Shown: piece after piece, positions 1-8,537 of the stretch | Layout of the letters: each line of letters begins with the position of its first letter | How positions within the stretch are numbered: the stretch's first letter is position 1 | Source of the DNA: Schlesneria sphaerica | GTDB lineage: Bacteria; Planctomycetota; Planctomycetia; Planctomycetales; Planctomycetaceae | DNA length: 64,000 nt | Direction: 5' to 3' | Assembly (NCBI RefSeq): GCF_044336245.1 | Contig: NZ_CP172346.1 | Span: forward strand, 1,550,001-1,614,000 | Translations under genes and position numbers: made by a program | The notes under the pieces: generated by a model | What the model saw: the letters and a program-made list of their open reading frames with translations, nothing else | The model's database searches: none | Told to the model about the DNA's origin: nothing

Positions 1-470
1 CACCAAGTTTTCGCGCGAACTGAAGATGAAGAAGCGATGGATATCCTGAATTGGAACTGGCCCGGCCGGAGGATCACATTCTGCGTCGTACTTTTGCAGG
101 TGATTCCCGGCAGATTGAAGGGAAAGAAGTTCTGTGCGGCTGACGTCACTCAACCAGACCCCGTTCATCCCTCATTCAACCTCTTATGGCCCACCTGTTG
201 CCCGCCCTCCTGAGGAGGTACGGGCGATACGGGTGAGACCATGATTGGCGTTCCACGACGAGCGAGCACCTCACCGTGTCTCTACGATTCATTCAGTGGT
301 AATTCAGTGCTTTTGACTGGCGGCTTGCCGCCTGCATACAGATCTCCTTGAGCACCATGCGGGGACTTAGGCTGTTGCCCGTCGTCCTCGCAGTCTTACG
401 GCATGGCGGACTTCTCGTCTCGTCCATTATAAACACTGCAGTGCAGATATTTTTTACAGAACCAATCCCT
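1..470. other. Left-edge region without a convincing gene
   Basis: No reading frame here has both a plausible ribosome binding site and a recognisable product. An open frame running in from base 1 to about 212 has no recognisable family. The only clear structure is the nested inverted repeat at 200-225, listed separately, which lies downstream of the leftward DUF2292 gene. Confidence 0.5.
200..225 (-). terminator. Nested hairpin downstream of the DUF2292 operon
   Basis: An outer stem (GCCCG with CGGGC) encloses an inner stem (CCTCC, loop TGA, GGAGG), giving ten base pairs with a small internal loop. It lies about 250 bases past the stop of the leftward operon. There is no clear T-tract, so a terminator role is only a possibility. 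Confidence 0.3.
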
Positions 471-734
471 TCAGGTCTTTTTGGGAAGGACCTGTCGATT
501 CCGAGTCACACGATCGATCTGGACGACACGTCCATCCCGGATGGTTACGGTTACTTCCCCGAACTGAAGCCCCTTCAGGGCTCGGACAATCTCGTGCAAT
601 ACGACGTCCTGGCGGTTGGAATCAGGTTCCACGTCAGCTTCCTTACTCTGATGGGACTGGAGATGCATCGAGCCGCTTTCAATAATTGACCCGTTCGCTA
701 CTGCTACCATTTCCCGGGGACTCAATTCCCTCAC
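471..734 (-). CDS. YezD-like DUF2292 family small protein
   Basis: An 87-residue protein whose C-terminal half (about residues 45-80) matches the DUF2292/YezD pattern of small bacterial proteins: an amphipathic ALKGLQFGEVTVTIRDGR segment followed by a VVQIDR strand. The biochemical role of the family is not established; some members lie next to sulfur-assimilation genes, but none are seen here. The GTG start overlaps the stop of the upstream DUF1501 gene by four bases (GTGA), which suggests translational coupling in the same operon. The first 40 residues are poorly conserved in type, so a later internal ATG start is possible. The family call is solid; the function is unknown. Confidence 0.75.
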   Translation of the reverse strand: MRELSPREMVAVANGSIIESGSMHLQSHQSKEADVEPDSNRQDVVLHEIVRALKGLQFGEVTVTIRDGRVVQIDRVTRNRQVLPKKT

Positions 735-2131
735 GCGAAAATTTCCCGCACCACGTTCCCTTTGACATCCGTTAATCGGAAGTCACGTCCCGCGTATTCA
801 TAGGTCAGCGACTCGTGATCCAGTCCCATCAGGGCGAGCAGCGTGGCGTGCAGGTCCGTGGTGTGCATCCGACCTTCCACAGCCAGTCGTCCGTATTCGT
901 CGGTGGCTCCATAAGAGAAGCCTCGCTTGACCCCGGCTCCAGCCAGCCACATCGGGTAGCCCGTGATGTTGTGATCCCGGCCATCCTGCCCCTGCGCCGT
1001 CGGCAGGCGTCCAAACTCGCTGCCAAACAGCACCAGCGTGTCTTCGAGCATCCCGCGTTGCTCGAGGTCGGCGAGTAGCGCGGCAGTCGGCTGGTCCGTT
1101 TCCGAGCAGTTTTTGATCAGCCCTTTATGCAGATTGTTGTGGTGGTCCCACCCCGGCTGGCAGATCTCAACGAACCGAACCCCCGCTTCGCTGAGACGCC
1201 GAGCCATCAGGCACTGTCGGGCGAAGGCACCTTGCGGACCTGGCTTCACCCCGTAGGCGTCCAGCACGTGTTGTGGTTCACTCGAAATATCCAGTAGTTC
1301 AGGCACTTTCCCCTGCATTTTGAACGCGAGCTCATACGACTGGATCACTCCTTCCAGTTGATCAGGTGCACCGGGATTCCCACCAAAATCGCGATTCATC
1401 GACTGAATCAAGTCGATCTGACGACGCTGTAGTGACGTCGAAGTCTCGGCCTTGATGTTGGGCAAGTAACCGCTGTCGTTGATCTTGGTTCCCTGATAGT
1501 GAGCAGGCAGGAAGGCACTTCCATAATTCACGGCACCACCAAAGTTCGGTGGCGGATTGATCGTGATGTACCCGGGAAGGTCCTGATTCTCTGTTCCCAG
1601 GCCGTACATCAGCCAGGCCCCCATCGAAGGCCGGGTCAACTGCGCTTGAGCCGCTCCCGTATGCAGTTGAATTACGGCCTGTGGATGAGCCGGGGTGTCC
1701 GTATGCAGTCCCCGCAGGAAGCACAACTTGTCGACATGGCGTGCCAAATTCGGATACAGCTCGGAGACCCAGGTTCCCGTTTCGCCATGCTGCGAAAACT
1801 TGAACTTGGAACCAGTCAGCGTCCCGCCCCCTGGCCCGACTTTCCCATCATCGGCCTGAAGCTGAGGTTTGTAATCAAGAGTGTCGACCTGTGACATCGC
1901 CCCTTCCATAAAGAGGAAGATGATTCGCTTGGCCTTAACAGGAAATTGCGGTGGCTTTGGTGCGAGAGGGCGTTCAGGAGTCGCCTGCTGAGACGCAACT
2001 GCCTGACGAGGAGCGGTCTCGCGGAGCAGACTCGCAAGGGCCAGATAACCGAAGCCGGCATTCGCCGCTTTCAGTGCCTGACGACGTGTGATCGAGTAGG
2101 GATTGATGATCGATGATTGTTCTGAGCTCAT
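731..2131 (-). CDS. DUF1501 domain protein (exported, sulfatase-like fold)
   Basis: A 466-residue DUF1501 protein. The N-terminus carries a twin-arginine signal (TRRQALKAANAGFGYLA), so it is probably exported folded. Family features include the FLFMEGAMSQVDTLDYKP strand, PAHPQAVIQLHTG, GWDHHNNLHKGL and LVLFGSEFGRLPTAQG, consistent with the alkaline-phosphatase/sulfatase-like superfamily to which DUF1501 belongs. ATG at 2131 was chosen over an in-frame GTG/ATG further upstream because it directly precedes the signal sequence. The gene follows the PSD1 gene by 71 bases, the usual planctomycete order, in which the two products are thought to act together in the cell envelope. The substrate is unknown. 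Confidence 0.9.
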   Translation of the reverse strand: MSSEQSSIINPYSITRRQALKAANAGFGYLALASLLRETAPRQAVASQQATPERPLAPKPPQFPVKAKRIIFLFMEGAMSQVDTLDYKPQLQADDGKVGPGGGTLTGSKFKFSQHGETGTWVSELYPNLARHVDKLCFLRGLHTDTPAHPQAVIQLHTGAAQAQLTRPSMGAWLMYGLGTENQDLPGYITINPPPNFGGAVNYGSAFLPAHYQGTKINDSGYLPNIKAETSTSLQRRQIDLIQSMNRDFGGNPGAPDQLEGVIQSYELAFKMQGKVPELLDISSEPQHVLDAYGVKPGPQGAFARQCLMARRLSEAGVRFVEICQPGWDHHNNLHKGLIKNCSETDQPTAALLADLEQRGMLEDTLVLFGSEFGRLPTAQGQDGRDHNITGYPMWLAGAGVKRGFSYGATDEYGRLAVEGRMHTTDLHATLLALMGLDHESLTYEYAGRDFRLTDVKGNVVREIFA

Positions 2132-2202
2132 ATTCGTAAACCTTGTCTCGTGGATTGAATTGAAAATGTTCGATGCAGAACCTGCCGTGTCGGCGTAATC
2201 AG

Positions 2203-4926
2203 TTACTTCAGATACTGGAACTCCGCTGCTCCCAGGACTGCCTGACAGAAGCTCCACCAGGCCGCTGTCCTGGCATCACTGGCTTCAATCACCGTTTCTT
2301 TGACGGGTGCATCGACAGGATCGATGTCGTCGGGATTCGCAGGAATCACCGGAAGTACCGCTGCCGCCGTCGCGTCACTTGCCGCCTGCGGTCGGGAATT
2401 CCCTTGAGGCCCCTTGGTCAACGTCGCTGGGGTAGCAGGATTTGCGGCATCGGCAACCAGGTTGCCGTCCGCCGCAGCGTAGGCCGGCTGGGTGGCAGAT
2501 TCGATCTCTGCAACAAACCCGGTGGCTCGTTCGATCTCTGTCGGATTCGCCTGGCGGCCGAGCGCGAGTCTGTAGACCAGGTTGACCCGCTCGACATCGC
2601 TGAGGTTCGGCTGCTGGACAACTCGTTCCGCAAGCGCGAGTGCCTGTTTACGTACGAACGGATCGTTCAACAGGTAGAGCGCCTGGGTCGGAACCGTCGT
2701 TGTATGGCGACTGCCGGTCACCATTCCCTGTTCTGCGAAGTCGAAGACTTCCAGAGAGCGAGGAGTGACACCACGCACCAGCGGCAGATAGATGCTGCGT
2801 GAGACGCTGGCCAGTGCCTGTTCGCTCAGGTTGCGAGCTTCCGGACCATTGTTCCTCATTTCGATCACTTTGAAGTCTTTTGCTGGCGACCCTTCAGGAC
2901 GGACGGGATTGAGCTGCCCCGATGCGGCCAGCATGGCATCGCGAATCTCTTCCGCGTCCAGGCGGCGAGGACTGTGTCTCCACAGGAACCGATTACCGGG
3001 ATCAATCGCCAGATTGGAGCTGACGGAATCGGCACCGAGCCGGTACGTATGACTCAGGACGATCGATCGAATCAACTTCTTGACCGACCAGCCTTCGTCA
3101 ACGAACTGCTTCGCCAGGTAATCCAGAAGTTCCGGATGCGAGGGCTTGTCGCCAGTCGTTCCAAAGTTATCCACTGTCGAGACAATCCCGCGCTGGAACA
3201 GGTGCTGCCAGATCCGGTTAACGATGACTCGCTGAGTCAGCGGGTTCTGCTCACTCGTCAGCCACTCGGCCAGTTCCAGACGTCCACTCTGTTTCGGATT
3301 CACCTTTGGCTGTTCAGGCCATTCGAGCAAACTCAGGAAGCCACGTGGAACCGTCGGGCCTTGCAGTTCGGCTTCGCCACGGATGCGGACTTCGGTGTCA
3401 CTGATCTTCTTTCCATCCCGGACTCCGTATGCCACTTTTCCAATTACGGCAGGATCGGTCAGTGCGAGAAGTTCCTGCTGAGCCTTGTTCATGCGTGCCC
3501 GGAACGCCTGCTGTTTGGGCTTGCCATTAGGACCGACTGCGAGACCTTCTGGTGTGCCCCGAATCGCTTCAAACTCGGCACGTGCCTTTTCAAACGCCTG
3601 CGTCGCCGCTTCGATATTCTCTGCAAGTTGCGGATCGGTTTTGGCATCGGCCCCCACCTGCAGCAGCAACGTGTTGTCGTAGTAATCGAGACCGCCGCCC
3701 CCCATCTTGCTTCTGACACCGGCGCACAAGTCACTGCTCTGGAAGATCCCTGCCAGCGCGTAATAGTCGACCGCTGGAATGGGGTCGAACTTGTGATCGT
3801 GGCAACGGGCGCAACTTGCGGTCAACGCCAGAACAGAACGGGTAACCGTGTCGATCTGCTCATCGACGTTGTCCATGATGAACCGGATTTTGAACCGCTG
3901 GTTGACGTCTTTCACGCCAATCGCCAGAAAGCCCGTCGCAATCAGTTGCTCTGCTTTTTCGGTCGGAGAGTTGGCGGGAAGCAGGTCCCCGGCAATCTGT
4001 TCACGAATGAACTGATCGTAGGGCTTATCGTTCGTAAATGAGTCGATGACGTAATCACGGTAACGCCAGGCGTGGGGCAGAGGGATATTCCGTGCCGAGC
4101 CAGTGGATTCGCCGTAACGGGCGAGATCCAGCCAGTGACGCCCCCATCGTTCCCCATAAGCCGAAGACTTCAGCAATCGATCGACGACCTTCTCAAAAGC
4201 CTTGTCAGAATCATCACTCAGAAAGCGGTCAATCTCATCAACGGTGGGGGGAAGTCCGGTCAGGTCGAAGGTAACGCGACGAATCAGTGCAATCTTGTCG
4301 GCATCCGGGGCTGGCTGCAGTCCCGCTTCGGCCCATTTGCTGAAAATGAATTGGTCGATGGGATTGGCCGCAAACGCTTCGCTTGTGACCGTGGGTGGCA
4401 CCACGGCCTTGAGTGGCTGCCATGCCCAGTGATTCCGTTTGAGTTCATCGTACTCGGGTTTGGGGCCGGTCAAATCATCCGGAATCTCTACAGCCGGCCA
4501 GGTCGCACCGTCGAGAATCCACTTTTCCAGATCCGCAATCTGATCATCCGTCAGTTTCTTTTGGGGGGGCATCTGCAGCCCCTGATGTCGCACGACTTTG
4601 ATCAAAAGACTTTCCTGGGGCTTGCCCGGTACGAGTCCAGGACCGCGCCCACCTCCTTCAATCAACCCATTTCGATCGTCAACTCGCAATCCACCTTTTC
4701 CACCGTTTTCTGCGGAATGGCAGTTGATGCAGTTCTCCAGCAGGAGCGGACGAATTTTCTTCTCAAAAAACTCAACCTTGGCCGGATCGTCCGAAGGCCG
4801 GTTGTCGGCTGCATGAAGTGGAAGAAGCTGTACAAAGCCGGAAAAACTCAGAGCCAATAGTCCAATTCGGATCCGCAGACCGCGACAGTTTGCGCCGAGA
4901 TGCGTGAAAGGAGCAGAGCGATTCAT
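2203..4926 (-). CDS. PSD1 protein: PSCyt1 cytochrome c, DUF1549, DUF1553
   Basis: A 907-residue exported protein. A signal-like hydrophobic segment (residues 20-40) is followed by a PSCyt1 cytochrome-c-like domain with a CINCH heme motif at residues 66-70. A DUF1549 domain follows, with the TFDLTGLPPT signature and the conserved CARCHDHKFDPIP, and then a DUF1553 domain beginning at about residue 560 (LAEWLTSEQNPLTQRVIVNR). This is one of the large paralogous families of Planctomycetes and usually pairs with DUF1501, as here. The family has been linked to envelope-located carbohydrate processing, but no activity is proven. ATG 4926 starts the signal peptide; an upstream start at 4980 would add 18 residues. 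Odd feature: an Ala/Pro/Asp-rich insertion of about 70 residues just before the conserved C-terminal WWSFCQAVLGAAEFQYLK. Confidence 0.92.
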   Translation of the reverse strand: MNRSAPFTHLGANCRGLRIRIGLLALSFSGFVQLLPLHAADNRPSDDPAKVEFFEKKIRPLLLENCINCHSAENGGKGGLRVDDRNGLIEGGGRGPGLVPGKPQESLLIKVVRHQGLQMPPQKKLTDDQIADLEKWILDGATWPAVEIPDDLTGPKPEYDELKRNHWAWQPLKAVVPPTVTSEAFAANPIDQFIFSKWAEAGLQPAPDADKIALIRRVTFDLTGLPPTVDEIDRFLSDDSDKAFEKVVDRLLKSSAYGERWGRHWLDLARYGESTGSARNIPLPHAWRYRDYVIDSFTNDKPYDQFIREQIAGDLLPANSPTEKAEQLIATGFLAIGVKDVNQRFKIRFIMDNVDEQIDTVTRSVLALTASCARCHDHKFDPIPAVDYYALAGIFQSSDLCAGVRSKMGGGGLDYYDNTLLLQVGADAKTDPQLAENIEAATQAFEKARAEFEAIRGTPEGLAVGPNGKPKQQAFRARMNKAQQELLALTDPAVIGKVAYGVRDGKKISDTEVRIRGEAELQGPTVPRGFLSLLEWPEQPKVNPKQSGRLELAEWLTSEQNPLTQRVIVNRIWQHLFQRGIVSTVDNFGTTGDKPSHPELLDYLAKQFVDEGWSVKKLIRSIVLSHTYRLGADSVSSNLAIDPGNRFLWRHSPRRLDAEEIRDAMLAASGQLNPVRPEGSPAKDFKVIEMRNNGPEARNLSEQALASVSRSIYLPLVRGVTPRSLEVFDFAEQGMVTGSRHTTTVPTQALYLLNDPFVRKQALALAERVVQQPNLSDVERVNLVYRLALGRQANPTEIERATGFVAEIESATQPAYAAADGNLVADAANPATPATLTKGPQGNSRPQAASDATAAAVLPVIPANPDDIDPVDAPVKETVIEASDARTAAWWSFCQAVLGAAEFQYLK

Positions 4927-5407
4927 GTTGTCCCGCAATAGAAAGAAGTAGGGTTCGTCGTATGAAACCGGGATCACCACCCAGATTGCGCGCCAAAAGA
5001 AGAGGGCGCACGCCTGAGTTCGGGCGAGTACGAAGTCGCCTCGGACTCAGCAACAACACTCACTGCAGACGGATGCGGCATACCGGTGAACGGGATGAGT
5101 CATCCAGGAATGGGCGAGTGGCAACGACGGACAATCTTCCGCAGAACAACGAACGTCTTGACGACCGGCTCCGGCGAAGGAGCCTCGGGCAGACGTACCC
5201 AGGTAGGAAACAAACCTTACCCGGGTAGCCGTTTTTCGAAATTGGAATGGCGCAACAGGCCAGTCGCGTTCAGGGCGAGAACAACGCATCGAGACCTCCC
5301 TGGTCTCTACTCCATACCTCCGGACTTTGCCGGTCAGCAAGATTTTTTCAATACGAGGTGGGCCTGAGGCCTCATCCAATATATCACCAAACTGCTCGTG
5401 TATGTAA
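4927..5407 (-). other. Long structured leader upstream of the PSD1 operon
   Basis: About 480 bases separate the putative promoter (5408-5436) from the PSD1 start codon. No convincing gene lies in it. Read on the minus strand it contains three local hairpins: GAGACC-AGGGA-GGTCTC at 5307-5291; an eleven-pair stem with one bulge at 5226-5197 (arms ACCCGGGTAAGG and CCTACCTGGGT, loop TTTGTTT); and GGCTCC-TTCGCC-GGAGCC at 5184-5167. The hairpins sit in the middle of the leader and do not sequester the start codon. A cis-acting RNA or a small RNA is possible. Confidence 0.35.
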
Positions 5408-5436
5408 AGTATCGACCAGACGGTCAGCTTTGTCAA
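5408..5436 (-). promoter_or_regulatory. Putative sigma70-type promoter for the PSD1-DUF1501-DUF2292 operon
   Basis: On the minus strand an exact TTGACA (5436-5431) is followed after 17 bases by GATACT (5413-5408), which matches four of six bases of the -10 consensus. It lies just downstream of the dehydrogenase stop at 5460 and points at the PSD1 gene. The start site has not been mapped, and planctomycete promoters can depart from this consensus. Confidence 0.4.
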
Positions 5437-5459
5437 CAAGAACTGAAAAAAAACTGCAA

Positions 5460-6725
5460 TCAGAAGCGGCGAACAGACATTGGCTCAACCGGAATATGCG
5501 TTGGCTGCCGGTGGATGAGTTCAGAAATTAGTTTGCCAGTCGCAGTCGCCATCGACACCCCAATCATGTTATGTCCTGCGGCAATGTAGACATTCTCTGC
5601 GCGGGGGCTGCGGTCGATGATGGGCAGGCTGTCTGGCGTCATCGGGCGCCATCCGAACCACTCTTCGATCACGGGATCGCCCGTTGGTTCATGTAGATAG
5701 TGGCTCGCCCCGCTCCTCAGCATGGCAATCCGCCGCGGGTTCAGAGACGAATCGTATCCCGCGAACTCCATGATTGATCCCAGACGATAGCCAGAGGGCC
5801 ATGGGGTCACGGCGACGCGATGCTCTTCGAAGATCAGAGGCATGCGGGGACACTTTTCTGGCCGGGCCATCGTCAACGAGTAGCCTTTTCCGGGCTGGAT
5901 TGGAACCTTGCATCCCAGATGCTGGTTCAGCAGCGGGGTCCAGGCACCGGTAGCAACAACAAAGGCGTCCGCTTCGATTTCGCCCTGGGATGTTTTGGCT
6001 GCAGTAATTGCGGGATGACCGTTGCTTGCTAACTGACGGCCGGTCGTGAAGCCCAGGAATTCATGATGTTCTCGAACATCAACACCACGAGATTCCAGCA
6101 GCTTCTTCCACGACGACATCAGCTTGTCAGGGCGCAAATGAGCGTCTCCGGGGAAATGCCACCCCCCCGCAAGTCCCGGTTTCAGAGCCGGTTCCAGTTC
6201 TGTCACCGCATCGCCATCGTAGCGGTCGGCACCGTGATTGAAGTGAGTTCTGAGGATCTGATTCGTCTCGGCAAAGTGCTCCATCCCCGCTTGATGCAGA
6301 AATGGGTAGAGGATGCCGGACATCTGCCATTCCGCATCAATGGGCTCGTTGGCGAAGAGTTCCTCGTAAAGAGCCTTGGACGAATTGAGCATCAACTGCA
6401 GGGTGACGCCCGATGCGAGCATGTCCTTCATATTGCAGTGACGGGCAAACTCGAGCAGAAACCGCCACAGCGACAGATCCAGCCGAGGCTTGATGGAAAA
6501 CGGCGAGTTCGGACTGATCATCGCTTTAAGCGTCTTCTTCATCACGCCGGGACCGGGCAGTGGAAGAATGTGGCTCGGGCAGACGTATCCGCAATTGCCA
6601 TGCGCCGCTCCGCTGCCGATGGTCTTCTTTTCGACAATCGTGACCCGAGAACCGGATTGACTGAGATAGTGAGCGCAGGCCGCTCCGATGACACCACCGC
6701 CGATGACGACCACGCGTTGACTCAA
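5460..6725 (-). CDS. FAD-dependent D-amino acid (D-hydroxyproline) dehydrogenase
   Basis: A 421-residue DAO-fold flavoenzyme. The dinucleotide-binding motif VVVIGGGVIGAACAHYL is at the extreme N-terminus, and the C-terminal FAD signature includes WFGWRPMTPDSLPIIDR and the GHNMIGVSMA segment. It resembles DadA-type dehydrogenases, which oxidise D-amino acids to imino acids and pass electrons to the respiratory chain. The start is TTG, eight bases after a strong GAGGAG site; the Rossmann motif begins immediately, so no longer form is needed. It follows the proline-racemase-family gene by 76 bases, which points to D-hydroxyproline as the likely substrate. That assignment is inferred from context; other D-amino acids cannot be excluded. 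Confidence 0.85.
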   Translation of the reverse strand: MSQRVVVIGGGVIGAACAHYLSQSGSRVTIVEKKTIGSGAAHGNCGYVCPSHILPLPGPGVMKKTLKAMISPNSPFSIKPRLDLSLWRFLLEFARHCNMKDMLASGVTLQLMLNSSKALYEELFANEPIDAEWQMSGILYPFLHQAGMEHFAETNQILRTHFNHGADRYDGDAVTELEPALKPGLAGGWHFPGDAHLRPDKLMSSWKKLLESRGVDVREHHEFLGFTTGRQLASNGHPAITAAKTSQGEIEADAFVVATGAWTPLLNQHLGCKVPIQPGKGYSLTMARPEKCPRMPLIFEEHRVAVTPWPSGYRLGSIMEFAGYDSSLNPRRIAMLRSGASHYLHEPTGDPVIEEWFGWRPMTPDSLPIIDRSPRAENVYIAAGHNMIGVSMATATGKLISELIHRQPTHIPVEPMSVRRF

Positions 6726-6801
6726 CTCTCAAACTCCTCAGCGAACTCGATTCATTTCAGAAAAGGTGACAAATAAGTTCCTGTTCATTTACCACATTTC
6801 T

Positions 6802-7809
6802 TCAGGAACTGCACCGCTCGGGGGTGATTCCCATTTGAAATGGGTCCGCCGGGTCAAGAATCAGATTTGCCTCCGCCGTGATGTAGGCGGTTCCGGCAAT
6901 TCGGGGAATGATGTGGCCGTTCTCGTAGCGGAATGTCCCCTCAAAGACACTCCCGAGAATACTCTCCTGTCGCCAGACTTCTCCCGGCATTAGCTTTCGA
7001 TCCGCTGCCAGACAGGCCAGTTTCGCTGACGTCCCCGTCCCGCACGGTGAGCGGTCATAGGCCGCTCCGGGACACAGCACAAAGTTACGGCCGTGGTTCT
7101 GCGGGTCGACGGGCGGGCCGATGAATTCAATGTGGTCGATTTCTCCCCCTTCTGCGCCCGTTATTCCATTCTCGCGAAGAGCCCGCCGAATACGCTGCGC
7201 GATTTGGGTAAGAAGGTCGACTTCTGACAAGCGGAATGGGACGGATACCCCCGGCAATCGGGACGTTAGCCCTGGCAGCGATGCGAAATCGACCAGAAAA
7301 AACCAGTTTCCTCCCCAGGCGACGTCGCCGGTCACGGGGCCGATTTCCTCAACGTCAATTGTGATCCCTTGCGCGAAGCGGTAGCTGGGGACATTGTCAA
7401 AGACGACACGGTTGGCTCCGTCGTAGTCGAAAAGTACCGTCCCGACAGGAGTTTCCAACCGGTGCGTTCCCGCCTGGATCCGGCCAAGATGGCCGAGTGT
7501 GACCGCAAGTCCGATGGTGGCGTGCCCACACATCCAAAGTGGGCCGACGTTGTTGAAATAGATGACGCCTGCCACCGCCAGCGGGTCGACCGGCTCACAC
7601 AAGAGTGCTCCCACCAGCACGTCAGACCCGCGCGGCTCATTGATCACGGAAGAACGAAAATCATCAAAGTGATCCCGGAAGCGGTTTCTTCGCTCAGCAA
7701 GCGAGTCACTTCCGAGATCAGGCCCCCCCGCGATCACGACACGCGTTGGCTCTCCGCCGGTGTGTGAGTCGATGACGTGAACGAGGTGTTTCTTGAAAAG
7801 GTCACGCAT
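6802..7809 (-). CDS. Proline racemase family: probable 4-hydroxyproline 2-epimerase
   Basis: A 335-residue member of the proline racemase superfamily. Both catalytic cysteines are present: MCGHATIG around residue 94 and SPCGTGTSAK around residue 257. In this family two cysteines indicate a racemase/epimerase, whereas trans-3-hydroxyproline dehydratases replace the first with Ser or Thr. The likely reaction is trans-4-hydroxy-L-proline to cis-4-hydroxy-D-proline, the first step of hydroxyproline breakdown. The adjoining flavin dehydrogenase would catalyse the second step. The later enzymes (deaminase and semialdehyde dehydrogenase) are not in this window. The ATG at 7809 lacks a strong Shine-Dalgarno sequence. 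Proline racemase activity is the main alternative. Confidence 0.87.
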   Translation of the reverse strand: MRDLFKKHLVHVIDSHTGGEPTRVVIAGGPDLGSDSLAERRNRFRDHFDDFRSSVINEPRGSDVLVGALLCEPVDPLAVAGVIYFNNVGPLWMCGHATIGLAVTLGHLGRIQAGTHRLETPVGTVLFDYDGANRVVFDNVPSYRFAQGITIDVEEIGPVTGDVAWGGNWFFLVDFASLPGLTSRLPGVSVPFRLSEVDLLTQIAQRIRRALRENGITGAEGGEIDHIEFIGPPVDPQNHGRNFVLCPGAAYDRSPCGTGTSAKLACLAADRKLMPGEVWRQESILGSVFEGTFRYENGHIIPRIAGTAYITAEANLILDPADPFQMGITPERCSS

Positions 7810-7868
7810 GGATCACGTGGAGAAAGACCAGAACGGGACGAGCGCAAACGGAACGAAAGAGCGTTCGG

Positions 7869-8159
7869 CTACACGTCGCTCAGCTCGTCATCTTCCGCTT
7901 CAACTTCTTCGAACTCACTTTCGACGCGTTCACGATGCGTTGCTTCATGCTCCGCAATTAAAGCTCTCGCTTCCGCTTCGTACTCGGCAGGAACATACAC
8001 ATGGCAGGGAACTGCTGAGATCCCTGGAAACGGGCCATTAGCGTCTTCCACCGATCCGGCGATCCCTGCATCCGCGAGCATGGCTTTCACAAGTGCGGCA
8101 TCGAATGCCTGGGGTGTTGAGTAAACTGAGACGAGGGACTCTGAAGAATCGGTAGACAT
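7869..8159 (-). CDS. DUF2007 family putative signal-transducing protein
   Basis: A 96-residue soluble protein with a DUF2007-like ferredoxin-fold core over residues 8-72: the pattern of a short strand, AFDAALVKAMLADAGI, then VYVPAEYEAEARALIAEH. Members are annotated as putative signal-transducing proteins without a known ligand. The last 25 residues are highly acidic (EFEEVEAEDDELSDV). A CGGAG site lies eight bases before the ATG. It is 59 bases upstream of the epimerase gene and could be co-transcribed, but there is no functional reason to connect them. Confidence 0.75.
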   Translation of the reverse strand: MSTDSSESLVSVYSTPQAFDAALVKAMLADAGIAGSVEDANGPFPGISAVPCHVYVPAEYEAEARALIAEHEATHRERVESEFEEVEAEDDELSDV

Positions 8160-8537
8160 AGTTCAAACTCCGTATAGGCAACAGGACGCGTGATGTCTCT
8201 CTGCCGTCGCAGATCGTAATCGAGACAGGTCAACGATGCGGACGGATACTCAACCATCCAGATTGTGGCACCGCACAGACACTGAAATCAAGCCGGACAA
8301 CTCTTGTGTCATCCGTAGGTTAGAAACGTGTAAAAGGCGTGGGTGGATCAACATCCTCTCTTTTTCATCTGAGGACACCGGTTCACTGCGTGCCCTCAGT
8401 GCCGGTCGACTCGCAGTCATCCCCACGTAAGAGAAAACCGCAGGACAATTGAACCAACCAGGAGTTTGCATGATCGCCCAACGCACCCTCAGCGAAAAAG
8501 AGGGTGCGAGCGTGACGAGTCCCCCACCGTTTGCACT
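8160..8537. other. Intergenic region, no gene seen
   Basis: Short open frames here have neither ribosome binding sites nor recognisable products. The one clear element is the hairpin at 8482-8508 downstream of the stress-protein gene. Confidence 0.5.
8482..8508 (-). terminator. Hairpin downstream of the universal stress protein gene
   Basis: A perfect nine-base stem, CGCACCCTC with GAGGGTGCG, encloses a nine-base loop 29 bases past the stop codon of the leftward uspA-like gene. There is no T-tract after it on the minus strand, so it is a probable but not certain terminator. Confidence 0.45.

Noticed and set aside
348..689. 113-codon plus-strand open frame opposite the DUF2292 gene
   Set aside because: It lies antisense to a recognisable family protein, lacks a ribosome site and has no recognisable product.
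5047..5439. 130-codon minus-strand frame in the PSD1 leader
   Set aside because: No recognisable family and no ribosome site; the hairpins and promoter-like element explain the region better.
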